Of a stretch of 64,000 nt of DNA, positions 12,201-27,200 are shown one piece after another. Each line of letters opens with the position of its first letter. Positions within the stretch are counted from its first letter, which is position 1. Below the pieces are notes generated by a model. It saw only the letters and a program-made list of their open reading frames with translations. It did no database searches and was not told the DNA's origin. Both the position numbers and the translations under genes were made by a program. This DNA is from Blastomussa wellsi (lineage: Eukaryota > Cnidaria > Anthozoa > Scleractinia > Plerogyridae): contig OX393566.1 in the NCBI GenBank assembly GCA_947652115.1, positions 25,937,098 to 26,001,097 of the forward strand, read 5' to 3'.

Positions 12201-15200
12201 AAATACCAAGATTGTTTCAAAAGAGGGTTTTTTACTTTCATGTTAATCAATGTCAATCAATGTTAGCGTTCATGTTCTAGAAGTAGTAATTCCACTGGGA
12301 TCTATTTGACAAATGGATTCCATTTTGCCGTGCGTCTGTTCGTTAATAGATCACTGATGATGTCAAAATGTGTTTAAGAACAAAATGTGGCACGCAGGGT
12401 GATTGCCAAGAAGTCACTGAGGTTCATAACCCATTCCGTGATCTATTACTGAACGGACACACAGCAACATAGGATCTGTTTGTTTTATGTAATAAAGGAA
12501 CAAAATATAAACGTCTTTAGTACGTATGTCCTCTAATAGATCGAGGTATTGTTTGTTTTATTGTAATTTTGCCACACAATAAAATGCAAAAATAAATGGA
12601 AGACAATAAGTGAATACAAGTAAAAAGAAAAAGGAAATAGAAAAAAATTAGACATATAATATTAACAATGATTAAGTGGCGGGCGAATAGAAACTAGAAA
12701 GCTTATGTGAAATTCGGCCTCCCCTCAAGAACTAAGTTACTTAGATATAATTAGTTATTTGCAATCCAAATGCGTCCAAAATTTGGATTAGTATAAATGA
12801 AATTCAGTTCTGTCCATGCTTAGTTGTTGGCAAAAAAGAATTCATGTATATATGTAATAAGAAGTTAATAACAACATGTTGCTTGATGTACAGGGTATGC
12901 CCGGCCAGTCGGGGTCTCCAGGGGAACCAGGCGCCGTAGGACCTAAAGGTTCCCAAGGTATAGCCGGATCTCTGGGTTTAGATGGCTATGCAGGTATCAC
13001 CGGAGATGCCGGGCCTCAAGGGAATCAAGGGAATAGCGGCCTAGAGGGGGAACAAGGAAGTCCCGGTGCAACAGGATCCAAAGGAGCAATTGTAAGGAAA
13101 GAAGACAATTTTGATCATACACTACTCGAACTTCCCTGTTTAACACAGAACTATGCACTTTTCCATCACGCCAAAATCGGCTTAAAACTTTGGGTTGTCA
13201 ATTGTACTTTTTAGTTCATCTATATTAGGGGTTCCAGATGCCCATTATGTCAAGACATTTTTTTGACTGAAAAATTAAAAATAAAGGAGCTAATTATTCT
13301 CTAAAGTATTCCGAGTTTCACAATGGATTTTCATTTTACCACATAATTGTATTGTTCATTCTTGTCTGTACGTTCCGTTTAGTTTTTAGTGTGTTTGCTG
13401 TCTGAGCTGGAATGGGATTAGGAGCTTAATAGAAGTTTAGCGTCTCCTCAAGTGATTGTGTATCGAAAAACTTGAAAATCAATCAACATTCCAAAATTCT
13501 CAATTATAAAATGTTGAGAGAGCAGCTAGCAATATGTCATGTTAATTATTTGGCTGCGCTGTTTAATAATTATTTATTATTTTTTTACTCTGTAGTTAAT
13601 GAAGGCAACACCGTAGACATTATTAGTTGGAATGCTAAGATTAATAAAAATTAAATACATCTTTAGATGTCCCCACCCCCAATTTAATGTTGACCCTTTT
13701 TGAATAAGTATTGTCTTTCCAGTGTATAAGGGAGTTCAACATTGAGAGGGAGAGGGGGTGGAAAGGAATAAATTTGATAATCCTCCCAACAATTTTGACG
13801 AGGGTTGAAGATTGTGTGGTTTTTAGGCTTTGAACATTTAAACATGGATTCTGTTCCATCTCAAGGGTGACTCAGGGCCTCAAGGAGAACAAGGACAGCA
13901 AGGAACCTTTGGAGAGCAGGTTTAAATAGAAATGATTGTGTGTTTATGGGTATCAATTCATGGACACTAACTGTAGTGCGCCCTCACCTCCAAGGAGAAT
14001 ATTCGAGAATAGTGACAATACCGCCTTGATTTTAGTACTTTACCACTGATGTATCCCAGAATCACGCTTCACTCTCTCTTGTATATTTATTTCAAATAAC
14101 GACTAATTTAAGATAGAGATGTTCTGAAAGCCATTTCATAATTAAATAGTAGTGATCTAAAAGAAAACTCACAAGGAGTTTTCTCCCTTCCGGTTAGTGG
14201 TTAGACCATCCTATCGCTCATGGGAACGACTCCCGTCAGGACTTAGATCTTATCTTTGTCTCACGCGTGTGTTTCCATCTTACCCAGTTTATTTTTTATT
14301 GTTTTATTCGTTTACAAAAACAAGTTTAAGTCTGCGTCGTTCCTAGTGGCCCATACCGCCAGAGCTTATCCCACTACATTTCCGTAGCATGAAGAGACTG
14401 GGAGTATTTCTACTCCCCCACCCCCACACACATACACACACACCCCCTGGATAGAGAGTTAACCCTTGCATTGAATTCTCCGGTACCATTTATACATCTG
14501 GGTGTAACAGGAAAAATTCGTTAAATAAATTTACAATTCAGGGGCTGGTATTAATTGGCTGAAGATAACTGGAATAACTACTTGAGGATATTATGCTTCG
14601 CCTTTTGATGTTTTTTCAATTCATTTCCAGGGTCGACCCGGTGATTCCGGACAGACAGGACGTACAGGAAGCCTTGTAAGCCAAACAAATGATCTTATTG
14701 TGTTTTTATATAACCCGGAGAATTTTCTGTTCTTTATATCCATAAGATCCATGGTATATTTTTATTGTTATCTTTCGTATAGGGTTCCGCTGGAGCAACA
14801 GGAGGTATAGGATTAAACGGAGGAAAAGGAAGTCAGGTACACCGAGTTTTAAGTCCACTTTAGTTTTGCAATAATATTTTCTAACGTTAAATTTTTGATG
14901 AATAGCCATTACCTGGATCATTCACGATGAGTGTACGTGGATAAGAAGCAGGTGCGGATCTAGTGGGAGTATATGTATACAGGGAGGTACGCACCAACCA
15001 ACCCCTCCCCTCTCCTTGAGATGACCTGCGACTTCCTAATATAACAAGTATTCTGCTTACGTCACCCGCCAATTACGTCATTTCCGTAGTGGTACACGAG
15101 TAACCATAATTTATGTACATGTAATTGCAAAAATATGATGTTTGTTGATGTTGTTTATCAATAGGGCGAAATGGGCCGTCCAGGCAGCCAAGGTGTCCCT

Positions 15201-18200
15201 GGTCCCGCTGGAAAGACGGTAAGTTTGTGTTAATGAATCGCTCTTGAAACAAGTTGACGATATATAAGTAGTCTAAAATAGTGTCTAAAATAAAAGGTGG
15301 ATTTCCACTGTCGCGTAATTTTCCACACGTCAACGGACGTAAATTTAAAAAAAGAAGAAAAAGGTCTCACATCTGCGCGAAAAGTTCAACCACATTAAAC
15401 TTTTTCCGCAGACGCGAGCCGTCCATACATTTCTTCTCTTTTCATTTTACGCTCGTAAAGCCAGTTAGATTTTCGCCTGTTAACGTACGAAAATTTAAGT
15501 GGAAATCTACCTTCAACTTTAATCGCGTGCAGACGCGAGGCGTCCATACTTTTTTCTTTTTATTTTACGCACGTAAAGCCAGTTTAATTCACGCCCGTTA
15601 ACGTACGGAAAATAAAGGTGGATTTCCACTGTCACGTATTTTTTCGTACTTTAACGGGCGTGAATTTAATTGCCTTTACGTTCGTAAAATAAAAAGAAGA
15701 AATGTATGGGCGCCTCGCGTCTGCGGAGAAAAGTTTAATGTGGTTTAACTTTTCTTACGCACGTAGAGCCAGTTAAAAACACGCCCGTTAACGTATGGAA
15801 CCGGACAAGGGGGATATAAAATTTCATATTAATAAAAAAAATCGGAAAAGATTATCGCTTTTAAAATTCCCGTGCGCCGCCAGGTTGGATTTTATGACGT
15901 CAGTGAGTTCACCTAATTGTTATTAATGAGAGGTTCTTTTGTGTGAAGAAAAAATAGGACAACGCACTGTCGTCATAATATCCAAAATGACGGCGCGCGG
16001 GAAATTTAAACGCGATAATCTTTTTCTCGCTTTATGAGTATGAAATGTTGTATCTCCCTCATCCAGTAAACCTAAACGTCAACGTTTGGAGCCTTTTAGA
16101 AAATTAGCTGATATAGGAGTAAAAGGGAAGTGACAAGACATTACAAGGAGAAGAAAATCAATCTTAGTATCGATTTTGCAAGAAAATTAAATGTGTTTCT
16201 AGAAACGTAACATATTGGTTTCTTCGGTTCTTTAGAAACATTACTTACAATGCGATACAATAATTTATATTAGTATTTCCCCCAAGGGGCTTTTCAATTC
16301 TAATTTAAAAATCAAGTTAGCTTCTAATGTTTAACTTTGTTGTTTTTTGTTTATTTATTTCTTTTTAAGGGTGGTCCTGGAGGAAGAGGTTCTCCTGGTA
16401 TTCCAGGTTACACAGGATCAAGGGTAAGAAGGACATCTTTGGTAGTCACATGCATTACCGTACCGTGTATAAATAAAGTTATCTTATCTTATTCGCCATT
16501 TTCGCATTTCCCATAATACACCTTGTTTGTCTCTCCCAAAAAAAAATGCAACCTTTGTTTCCCATTTTCTCCTGGGCATTACAGTTGTCCCAAGAGAAAC
16601 TGGAGACAATGCGTATGCAAAATTTGGGGGGGCAAACAGGGTATATTATGGGAAATGCGAAAATACATGTAGCGAATTTGTATACTTGTTAGTGAGAACT
16701 GTTGTTTTTGGTATCGTTACAGCCATTTTACATGTGCTTCGCAGTTCAAATTCGAACTGAATAACCACTTATGAAATTGTAACAAGGAATGATTTATCTG
16801 TTAACCATCAGCCGTTCCATGTGACATCTAGAGAATAGGAAAATTGCAGATGGTCAGCATGTCCAAGCGTGTTCTTCAGATTTCAAAACGCGGATACCGC
16901 TTGAATTAACTAATGCTTTGTACATCTCCAATTAGGGAGTACCGGGATCTCAAGGCTTGACCGGACCAAATGGTGAACCTGGAATGCAGGTAACGCAGTA
17001 CGCAACGCAAAGTGACGTAAAGTATATGAAATAATTCATATATTAACTGCGGATGTAGATGAAAGTGAGAGATGATCATCGCAGTGAATTTACAATTTAA
17101 GCAATTGGAATTACAGAAGCCTGAAAAATTCAGGGCTTCAACAGGATTCGAACCCGTGACGTCCACGATACCAGTGCGATGCTATAAAAAGCTATGAAAC
17201 CACACATTGACCGGTCATGTGTATGTGTTTAGTAACTTTGGCTCACGTCAGTCTGGTAATTATGAAATTCTCACCTGTATTTGCTGAGTTTAAGTTAAAG
17301 GTTCTATGAATTCCTTTCAAAACAAGTATCGTTCTTTTAGGGAATTGTTGGAAATCGAGGTCCAAGAGGAGTTCGAGGTCAAGAAGGCAAGCAGGTAAGA
17401 AAAACGTTGTAAGAGAAAGAATGTTGCATGTAGCTATGCAAGTGGAGACAAGTAAATGTCCAACAAAATTATTGATTAAAAGCAATATTTTTAAATGCAT
17501 TTTTAGGGCACGCAAGGTCCCCCTGGCATTCAAGGGCAACAAGGAGAACGGGTAGAATACTTTTCTGTTTTTATTCGTTAATCACACATCCTCTCTTTTT
17601 TTAACAGCCATAGTTTATGCGGTTGTCCTCGGCACAAGCTACTGACTTACATAGACGACTTAGCTGTCCGAAACAAGCCCAACGATCAACATGAAAAATG
17701 GCTAAACAAACCCAGGTTTAGACTTAGATAATATTTTTAACGTGAGAATCTAGAAAGTACTCAAATATGTGCAAAGGAACTGTGGAAAAATATAGCCACG
17801 ACGAGAAAACCGAGAAAAAGCTGCATTAAAAATACGTTTCTTTTGACAGATTGTGATAATCATGCTACAGATTATTTGCTCCCTCGGTAACGGGACAAAC
17901 TACTTCAAAATCTAAACATACTAATAGACAATTCACCATCTTGAGCTGCATAGGGCCAATAATATACCCTTGATTTGTCCATTTGAGTTTCAGTGCACAT
18001 GTAGAGCCTGTGTTCTCAAATTTACCCTTAAGCTTAATTAGCAATGTTCTTGATGCCAGCAACATAGCCATCGTCGTCTTCATCGTAGTTGCTTACTTAA
18101 AGTTCCTAGTGGTCATGACTGAGAGCTCGGTATTGAGATTTATGCGGCAGATGTATTACTCCACAGGGAAGGAGGGGTCAGGCAGGCACACAAGGACTGG

Positions 18201-21200
18201 CAGGAACGCCTGGATCAGCTGTAAGTATACCTTTCATTACTTTTGTCTTATAGGTACACGAGATCTCGCAGCTTATGGTAATCCGAAATGTTTGTAAATT
18301 TGTTTTTGACGTGGGAACATTCATTTACACCCCGCGCAACCAAAGAGAACAACGCTCATCTGAAGCTCAATGTTTTAATTTTTTACAGGGAATGCCAGGA
18401 GAACCTGGTGATACGGGGACCTCTGGACAGCGGGTAATTTTTAACGCATCTATTCTCGTCTATGTTAAGCCAAGAGACCAGATGCACTTTTATTAGCCTC
18501 CTTCGCAGACGTTCTTTTGCTCGTCGCGCAATCTTCCTCCTCCTTTGGGAGGAAGGTTACATGTTTGTTAGCTAGGCAGCACACTTAAACTTTAAAATCA
18601 CTTCTGGTAAGATCACACTAGCAGTTACTCGACACAGCTTCCTTTATCAACTTTTATTTAAATTTGATCTAAAATATAGTACGATACACATGCCACATGT
18701 GTATTTAACAGTAACTGGATCAAGTTTATAAGATTATATTTTTATTCAGGGAGAGAGAGGGTCTGCTGGATCTGTTGGTGCGCGAGGAGAAAAGGGGGAA
18801 CAGGTAATTGAAGGGTCTTGTTTCATATTTGAGTGCGAGTCTTTTTCGAGATGGTTACGTGCTTATTTCTCTGACGGGCGCCGGCGCCACACTTCCTTCT
18901 TTAAAACCAGGGCGAAGAGGGTATTCAAGGATTCCGCGGAGAAATGGGATTTCCTGGAGAAAAGGTGTGAAGTAAAATTTTTAATGACATTCTATATGCC
19001 AAATAACTTGAAATGGCTACGTATTTGAACTAACACTTTGTATTTGTGTCATAGGGTGAGCAAGGACAACTTGGTGATTTAGGCCCGCAAGGGACGATGG
19101 GAACTGAGGTTTGTTACTTACGGGCCATTATTTACCAGGCCGTTGTTGGAAATTGACCTTTATTTAATGATATCCTTCACAGACCAATAAATTATGTTTA
19201 TTTTACATTTTCTTACTTACCTTTAGGGTGTTCCAGGCCCTAGGGGTCCGAGTGGATCAGACGGAGACCTGGGTGATCCGGTTAGTTCTTATGACATTCG
19301 GCTTTCGCGGCAATGGCACAAGGATGAGAGTCCATGAGAGTGTATGAGCCTCAGTGAGAGTGCCTTAGAGTCGATGAGAGTGCATGAGAGTCGTTGGAAG
19401 TGCATAACAGTCGATGACAGTACATAAGAGTTGATGCGAGTCGATGCAAGTGCATGGGAGTCAATGAAAGTCCATGAGAGTCGATTAGAGCACATGAGAG
19501 TCGATGAGAGCGAATGAGAGTCAACGAGAGTACATGAGAGTCGATGAGAGTGCATGAGAGTCGATGAGAGTCGATGCAAGTGCATGAGAGTCGATGAGAG
19601 GGCATGAGAGTCGATACAAGTGCATGAGAGTCCATGAGAGTCGATGAAAGTGCAGGACAGTCGACATGAGAGTGCATGAGAGTCGATTAGAGTGCACGAC
19701 AGTCGATGAGAGTGCACGAGAGCGCATGAGAGTCGATGAGAGCACACGAAAGTCGCGGATAGTGCATGAGAGTAGATGAAAGTGCATGAGAGTCGATGAG
19801 AGTGCATGAGAGTCAATGAGAGTGCATGACAGTCGATGACAGTACATGAGAGTCGATGAGAGTCGATTAGAATGCATGAGAGTCGATGAAAGTGCACGAG
19901 AGTCGATGAGAGTGGTTGACAGTCGATGACAGTGCATGAGAGTCGATGATAGTGCATAAGAGTCGATGAAAGTGTATGAGAGTTGATCAGAGTGCATGAC
20001 TGCATGAGCGTCGATTAGAGTGCATTAGAGTCGATGAGAGTCGATAAAAGTGCATGACAGGCGACGAGTGTCGATGCAAGTGCATGAGAGTCGATGAGAG
20101 GGCATGAGAGTCGATGAGAGTGCGTGAGAGTCGATGAGAGTGCGTAAGAATCGATGAGAGTGTATAAGAGTCGATGAAAGTGCATGGGAGTCAATGAGAG
20201 TCGATGAGAGTGCATGAGAGTCTATCTGAGGGCATGGGAGTCGATGAAAGTCCATGAGAGTAGATGAGAGAGCATGAGAGTCGATGAGAGTGCATGAGAG
20301 TCATAAGGGAGGGTCTCAATGGGGTTAACCGTTAGCCGTAAAATGGCCAAAAAATTTAGCCGTTAGGCGTAAAAATGAAAGAATGTTAACCGTTAGCCGT
20401 AAAAAATGTCAACCGTAAAGAATCTAAATACAAAAGTAAAGGCCTCGAGAACTTTTTTTGAGACTGATGAATTGTGTGTTTCTGTGTTCTGGTAGCGAGA
20501 AAAGCCGATCGAAACCGGAAGCTAGTGTCGCATAATTTGTCGCGTCGTTGCGCGAGTTGACAGACGTTTTGACAGCTCTTGTATTTTACGAGTGCACACA
20601 CACACACAAAAATACTTTTTTATCTCAAAATGGTCAAAAGACTTTCAGTTTGTTTTACAACAATGGAAATTAATATTTAACTCCTTAAAACAAGAGTATT
20701 TATTTTTTAACGTCTCCTGTTAACCGTAATGGAACAAAACTAACCGTTAGCCGTAAAAGAGCCAAAAAATTAACCGTTAACCGTAAAAGCCACTACCCCA
20801 TTGAGACCCTCATAAGAGTGCATTGGAGTCGATGACAGTGCAAGAGTCGATGATAGCGCACGACAGTCGATGAGAGTGCATGAGAGTAGATGAGAGTGAA
20901 TGAGAGTCGATTAGAGTACATGAGAGTCAATGAGAGCACATGAGAGTCGCGGATAGTGCATGAGAGTCGATGCTAGCGCATGACATTCGATGAGAGTGCA
21001 TGACAGTGGATGAAAGTGCAGGACAGTCAATTAGAGTGCATGAGAGTCGATGAGAGTGCACGACAGGGGGAGTGCATGAGAGTCAATGGGAGTGCATGAG
21101 AGTTAATGATAGTGAATGAGAGTGGATGAGAATCGATGAGAGCGCGTGAGAGTACATGAGAGTGAATGATAGTCGATTACTGCGCATGATAGTGTCGATG

Positions 21201-24200
21201 AGAGTGCATGAGAGTTTCAGGTCAAACGGGAGCGAGAATTTGAACTCTCGTCAACTCTCGTTTGGCCCGGGCTTCAACACAACGTTACAAATTTGTACAA
21301 AGTTGTTGCTGATGTTTGAAAGCAGTACAAAATCCTACAACATGCTGACCCCAGAAATGCTGCTTTTAAAAACCGTCGTTAAAGATCATCTTATTAGAAA
21401 CATACACAGAGTTTATCTTTTGCTCTGCGGACTGGTCCAAGCCTTGATAATCCAGTAGTGGACCTAGCAATGTAATTGCCAGTTTTTAAATAGCGACCAA
21501 TTTGATTTCTGCATGTTGATTGTATAATTTTACCCTCCCCTCCCCTCGCTTTCCATTTTGATAGGGCATCAAGGGATCTGCAGGAAATACTGGATCTGAA
21601 GGCGCATCAGGATCAGCGGTTGGTTTTATTTTATTGCTTGGCAAGATCTATATATTTTTTTCAACCCTACAGATTACTTAAATTGTTTCCTATTTGGAAT
21701 ACGCCTTTAAGAGAGAGATACTATGGGAGAGCTAGAAAAAAATTAATGGAAGGATCAATTTATTGATTGAAATACCTTTTTTCTATTCGAGTGTGCCTGA
21801 ATTTGTAACATAGTTTCCTTGTTTTTCTTCTTAATTACGTACATGATGTTGAATATTTTTTTCTTTTGCAAGCACGTTGGGAATTTTAATAGCGCCACAA
21901 GAACTTCATAATCATAATTATTTTATCATTATCATCATCTTCATCATCAAGATCTCATCGTCTTCACAATCGTCGTCGTCGTCGTCATTATTATCATATC
22001 CCAGAGGCTGCATGTGTGTCCAAAGTTACCACATGTTGCTGCGCTGAAAGTACTTCACAAACATAGCCACGTATAAATATATTTATATATCTATTCGTGT
22101 TTCTAGGGTGCAAAGGGTAATGCTGGAATAAATGGCTCACCTGGCGAAAGGGTAAGATAGTGATTAGACATATTTTTATTAGTTGGGCCCTTTTATAAAT
22201 TCCTATATCGTACGCGAACTGGTTTTGTGTCACTGTTTTAAAGCAAAAGTTTCAGTCTCGAGTGCGAAGCTGAAGATGATAGGCTATAACTAACTTTGCA
22301 TTGATTTCAAAACCCGTGGAAAGTGTTTTTGAGACATGAATCACTAATTGCTTTTATTTCTAGGAAGTGGTCTCGATGGAGTTATTATTATTATTTTTTG
22401 CTATTTCTTTTCAGGGAAAGCCTGGTGTTCATGGATTACAAGGAATTTCTGGAGATCAGGTCGGTGAAATTGGAAATTATAAATTTGTATTTGATGAACA
22501 AGAAGACACTGAACATGCATATGAAGATATAACCAGCCCTGGTTTGTTTCCTGTTTAGGGAGACGCTGGACGAATTGGTGAGCGAGGAGACGAAGGAAAG
22601 CGTGGCCCACCAGTGAGTTGTAGCAAACTAAGGCGCTGTCCACGCTTTCGTTGAAGCGTTTTTCGACTATGAGTTTTCGCGTATCGTCCATACTGACAGG
22701 ACGATACGCGAAATCAACTTATTATAACGTTCATATTAGAACTAATTATGGGTCGTTATGGTAAGTTCAACCTACATTTCTCTGGTCCTTCTATCTTGAA
22801 CAAATTGGATGAGGAGATATAAACCTTTATCTCTGCCTTCATTTAAGCAAACCGTGGCTACACAATTCCTAAGTTCCTATGTCCAATTCTAGCTTAGTAT
22901 GCATTTCCTGTCGCTCCTAATTATTGATTTCGGGAGGCGCAGTGGCCTAATCGTTAGTGGACTGGACTCCGGATCGGATGGTCTGGGTTCGAGCCTCTAG
23001 CCGGGGCACTGCGTTGTGTTCTTGGGCAAGACACTTTACTCTCACAGTGCCTTTCTTCACCCAGGTGTATAAATGGGTACCTGCGAATTTACTGCTGGGA
23101 GGTAACCCTGCGATGGACTAGCATCCCATCCAGGGGGGAGTAGAAATACTCTCTGTCGCTTCATGCTACAGAAACCGGGATAAGTTCCGGCCTGATGGGC
23201 CACTAGGCCCGACTGCAGACTTACCTTATCTTACAATTTTGATCTGTCAATAACTGGTACTGTTACTACTTATTTATATTCTGTTTTTTCCTTTCCTTTT
23301 CTTTTTTTTTTAAAAAACTCATTTAATAAGGCACAATATTTTTTTAACTACTCAGCTAAATTATTGTTTGCTGTTTTAGTAGTAGTTTTTTACTTTTTCG
23401 CCGTGCACGCTAAAACGATACGTTTACAAATCAACTCCACTTGGAACATTTTTTTTTTCGAATGAGTATTTTCGATCAATATAGAGCTCGAGTGGACGAT
23501 GTGTGAAAACGCATCAACTTACGAATCACACTAGTGAGAACAATGAATTGCCTCGTGTACATGCTCATTCCCCTGTGTATTGCTGATGAGAATAGGCTAG
23601 GATCAGTGGCTATAATACCAATACGTAGAGTATATCTACTTGTTACGTGATCAATCAGTTACCACTTTTTTTTAAATTTATTGCTATTTCGTGTAACTTT
23701 CAGGGATCACAAGGACCAGTTGGCGAGGCTGGAGATGGCGGAAATCAAGGGCAGACAGTAAGGGCCTGATTACATGAGCCGGGCTGGCCCTGTTCGCCGG
23801 GTTCGGTTGCTTTGTCGGCTAACCGGGCTGGCCTGGTTGTCATGTAATCGCGAAGTTGTTTTTTTTTTGTTGCGTTTAATAGACCTGCCGAGATCTCGGG
23901 AAACTGAAACAAGCCCGAGACCGGGCCAGCCCGGCTCATGTAATCAGGCCCTAAGATAGCGGAGGCTAGTGTTGACTTCAAAGGAATGTTTCAATAAGCT
24001 GCTCTTTGCACGCATCATATGGCGTAACTAGTCTTGGAAATAAGCACTAAACATTACATTACATGTGTTTTATATTCTATTCCTTTCCTGATTCCTGCTT
24101 TTTCTATTCATCCTTTCTTTCTTTCTTTTAATATCATAGGGACCTACAGGGCCAGTAGGACAAATTGGACTACCCGGAGGAAAAGGAGAAGAAGTAAGAA

Positions 24201-27200
24201 ATTATATAGAACTTATTTTGGTCCATTTCAGTTACGATATGAGCGGCTCATGAACAAAAAAACATCATATATTTCAATGGAAGTGTGTGGTTTTAAGGCA
24301 TGCATGTTTCCTGATTTTCTTGTCCAGGGTGAGGCAGGACCAACTGGTCGCCGCGGTAGGAATGGCGGTGATGGCAGTGTGGTATGTATGACCGTATGGG
24401 CATAAAAGAAATTAGTCCAAGATTAAAAGGTCATTTAGACTCCGAGTAGTCCCCTTTCCTAGTCTGTCTGGCGTGAAGCGAGAGTTGCAGCGTCTCGCTT
24501 TCGAATCTTCATGGCCATTTTACCACTTGCACTTTTTTTTTCGCTTCATGCCACGCACGACAGACTACTTCACTAGTCTAGCGGGCAATAATCCTCCTTT
24601 TTTCAAGCTTTAGTTTCTCGTTTACGATTCTTAATGGCGAAAGTAACTGTTTTTTATAACTTGTTTTGGACTATGTTGTTTCTTAAGGGTGCTAATGGCA
24701 GTCCAGGAGAACAAGGAATGACAGGAGAAATGGGCGTGACGGTAAGTGTTATGCGCAGTCCAAATAGCCCCCGCCCGGCTGAACCTAAAAATAACTGATG
24801 GTATTCACTAAAACCAAGCAAACACATGAGCTTAATTCCCATTGCATTTTATTCCATATATCTTCTCAATTCTCCCATCAGAAGGTTATGAACCTTTGTG
24901 CCCAGATCACTTTGGGCGCCTTATTTTTCAGCAGCCTTGATTTCCCTCCAATCGTTATTACATATTATCATTTAATTAAATTAAAGGGACAGTCTGGAGA
25001 CAGAGGAATAGGCGGACAACCCGGTGCCAGTGGCGACTTGGTAAGATTTGTTACTTGTTCACAAAATATCAATAAAGGGTTTAAAGGGCTTTGTCACCAC
25101 GAATGAAGTAATCTGATTAAAGTTGCCATAAAATCAAAAGAAAATTCGACGTAAAAGTTTACACAGGTTGAAAACCACAATGAATTAACTGAAACGAGAT
25201 TACGATGGTTTCCAATGAAGAAGATTGGCAATAGCTGTCGAATTTAGTTGAAAATTTTAGGCTCATGTTTTCAAGATGTGTCATCCATAACTGGGTTTCC
25301 TGTTCCAAACGTCGTTTAAAAGGCCATTAAGAAACCTCAGAGAAATCCCATCTGGATTAAAATTTTATTCTTAATGTAACTTTTCTCCTATTGTCTTTCG
25401 CAGGGACCACGTGGCGATCCTGGTCTAACTGGACAAGCAGGCTACTTGGGCGGTATGGTAGGTCTATTACTAGTGATATGGTACTGACGTCTCGCTGTTT
25501 ATCATTTAATCAAATCCCGCAATTGCGACGGAAAAATGAAAATTGAACCATCATCGTCCGGAAGAAATTGTTGACTACGTATTAAGGGGACACTGTCACC
25601 AGTATAACTTCAAAAATTCAACAGCCCAAAAACGTGTTAACTCCAATGGAAACCTACAAGCAGTGGTCAAGTTTTGTTAAAATTACTATGCCAGTGCACT
25701 GAAGCTAAATATGGAGTGATATCATTATGATACCATCAGGAGCTTTAGGTCTCAACTTGAAAATGTCAGGCTGACTTTTTCAAGTTCTGTCCTTGTGATT
25801 TGGAAAAATTGGTGAAAACTATGTAAGGTCACTCTCTTCCTTAAACAATTTGCTTGATATCCATCTCTTTATGTTTTAGGAGCATACCCTGCATGGATGA
25901 TCATAATTTGGTGGCCATTTTACTAATTATGAATGTAAATCGTTATTTCGTCCTTATAGAAACACTTATCCTTATCGAAATGTAGAACGATAATCTCTCT
26001 ACTCTTGCCGACAAATGGTTACAAGCGACCGTGTGATCAAAATGTTTCAATTTAGTTCCCCGTGCTTGCATGTTAATAGAAAAACATAAATGTCGATATC
26101 AGTTTTCCTTTCTAGGGATCGCCTGGTCCGACAGGTCAACCAGGAGCTGTTGGGCCTAGTGGAGAAAAGGCGAGTGAAATGACAATCCATTTTTGTAACG
26201 AAACCACTGCAAGCCACAGGGGCCCGATCCTCAGAAGAATCAAATTTCTAAAGCCTGAGCTCTAGCTAATTGGCCTATAAATTCCAACTCTTATTTCTCT
26301 ATTTTATTTACCTACTAGAAGATCGGTATCCATGTCCTATAAGAAAATAATTCCCGCTCGAGGTCTAGAAAAGCTGCTAGTGGATGCCCGAGCTGCTTTT
26401 CTAGACCTCAAAAGGGCCTTGTTTTCTTATAGGACATTGGGAAACTCATCTTCTAGTTGGTTTAGAATATAGCATTAAAAAATCCTAAAAAAATCACCGA
26501 ATTTGCGCGCGCGGGCGGCCTCCTTGTATTTCTGGCATTCGCTGCTAAATAGCTCGTCTACATTTTCGTCTCCCCAGTCACCTGAACTTATTTCATTAAC
26601 ATTTGTTTCAGCAGCCATAATAAAGGAAATAAAAATACAGCTTTAAAAGATTGTCGCCGCCATTTTCTCAATTCGCAACGCAACATAAACTACATCCGGG
26701 GTACCGGGCTTCTATAGTTTTTGCCCATGTTCTATTAAAAATAAAGTCCGCTAAGATTCCATGGCGAGCATACAGGGCTATATTCTAATTCGTATTAAAT
26801 CCACGAGTGAAATTTCTATAATTGTTTGTTTTTTTATGATGTTTAGCAAATATGTAAAAACAAATTTGGATTTCATAAAGCTCACGGTTGTATTTAGCCA
26901 AGAACCGAATGATCTTCTCTTTCTAAAAAATGTTCTTCCTCGTTTGATGGGAGTTCTTTTCCCTGGTTTGAATCATAGATAGATTTAAGAATGAGTATTT
27001 TCTCATCCTTTTTAGGGTGCAGATGGTGAGCCTGGACCGAGTGGCGGATCTGGATCAAATGGACCTGAGGTATCATATAGTTGCGAGCTCGTGGGATTAA
27101 AAATGTTAATTATGGATTTAATTGCTCCGTCAGTTTGACAGCCAGAAAACTCAGTTTTTTTTTCCTATGTTTCATTGGCTTACAGGTCATAGTATATTAG

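Noticed and set aside
19289..20255. Long minus-strand open frames (up to 238 codons) rich in [14 protein letters not shown] repeats
   Set aside because: They are the translation of the 20-bp minisatellite. All three minus frames are open because the unit contains no stop and 20 is not a multiple of 3.
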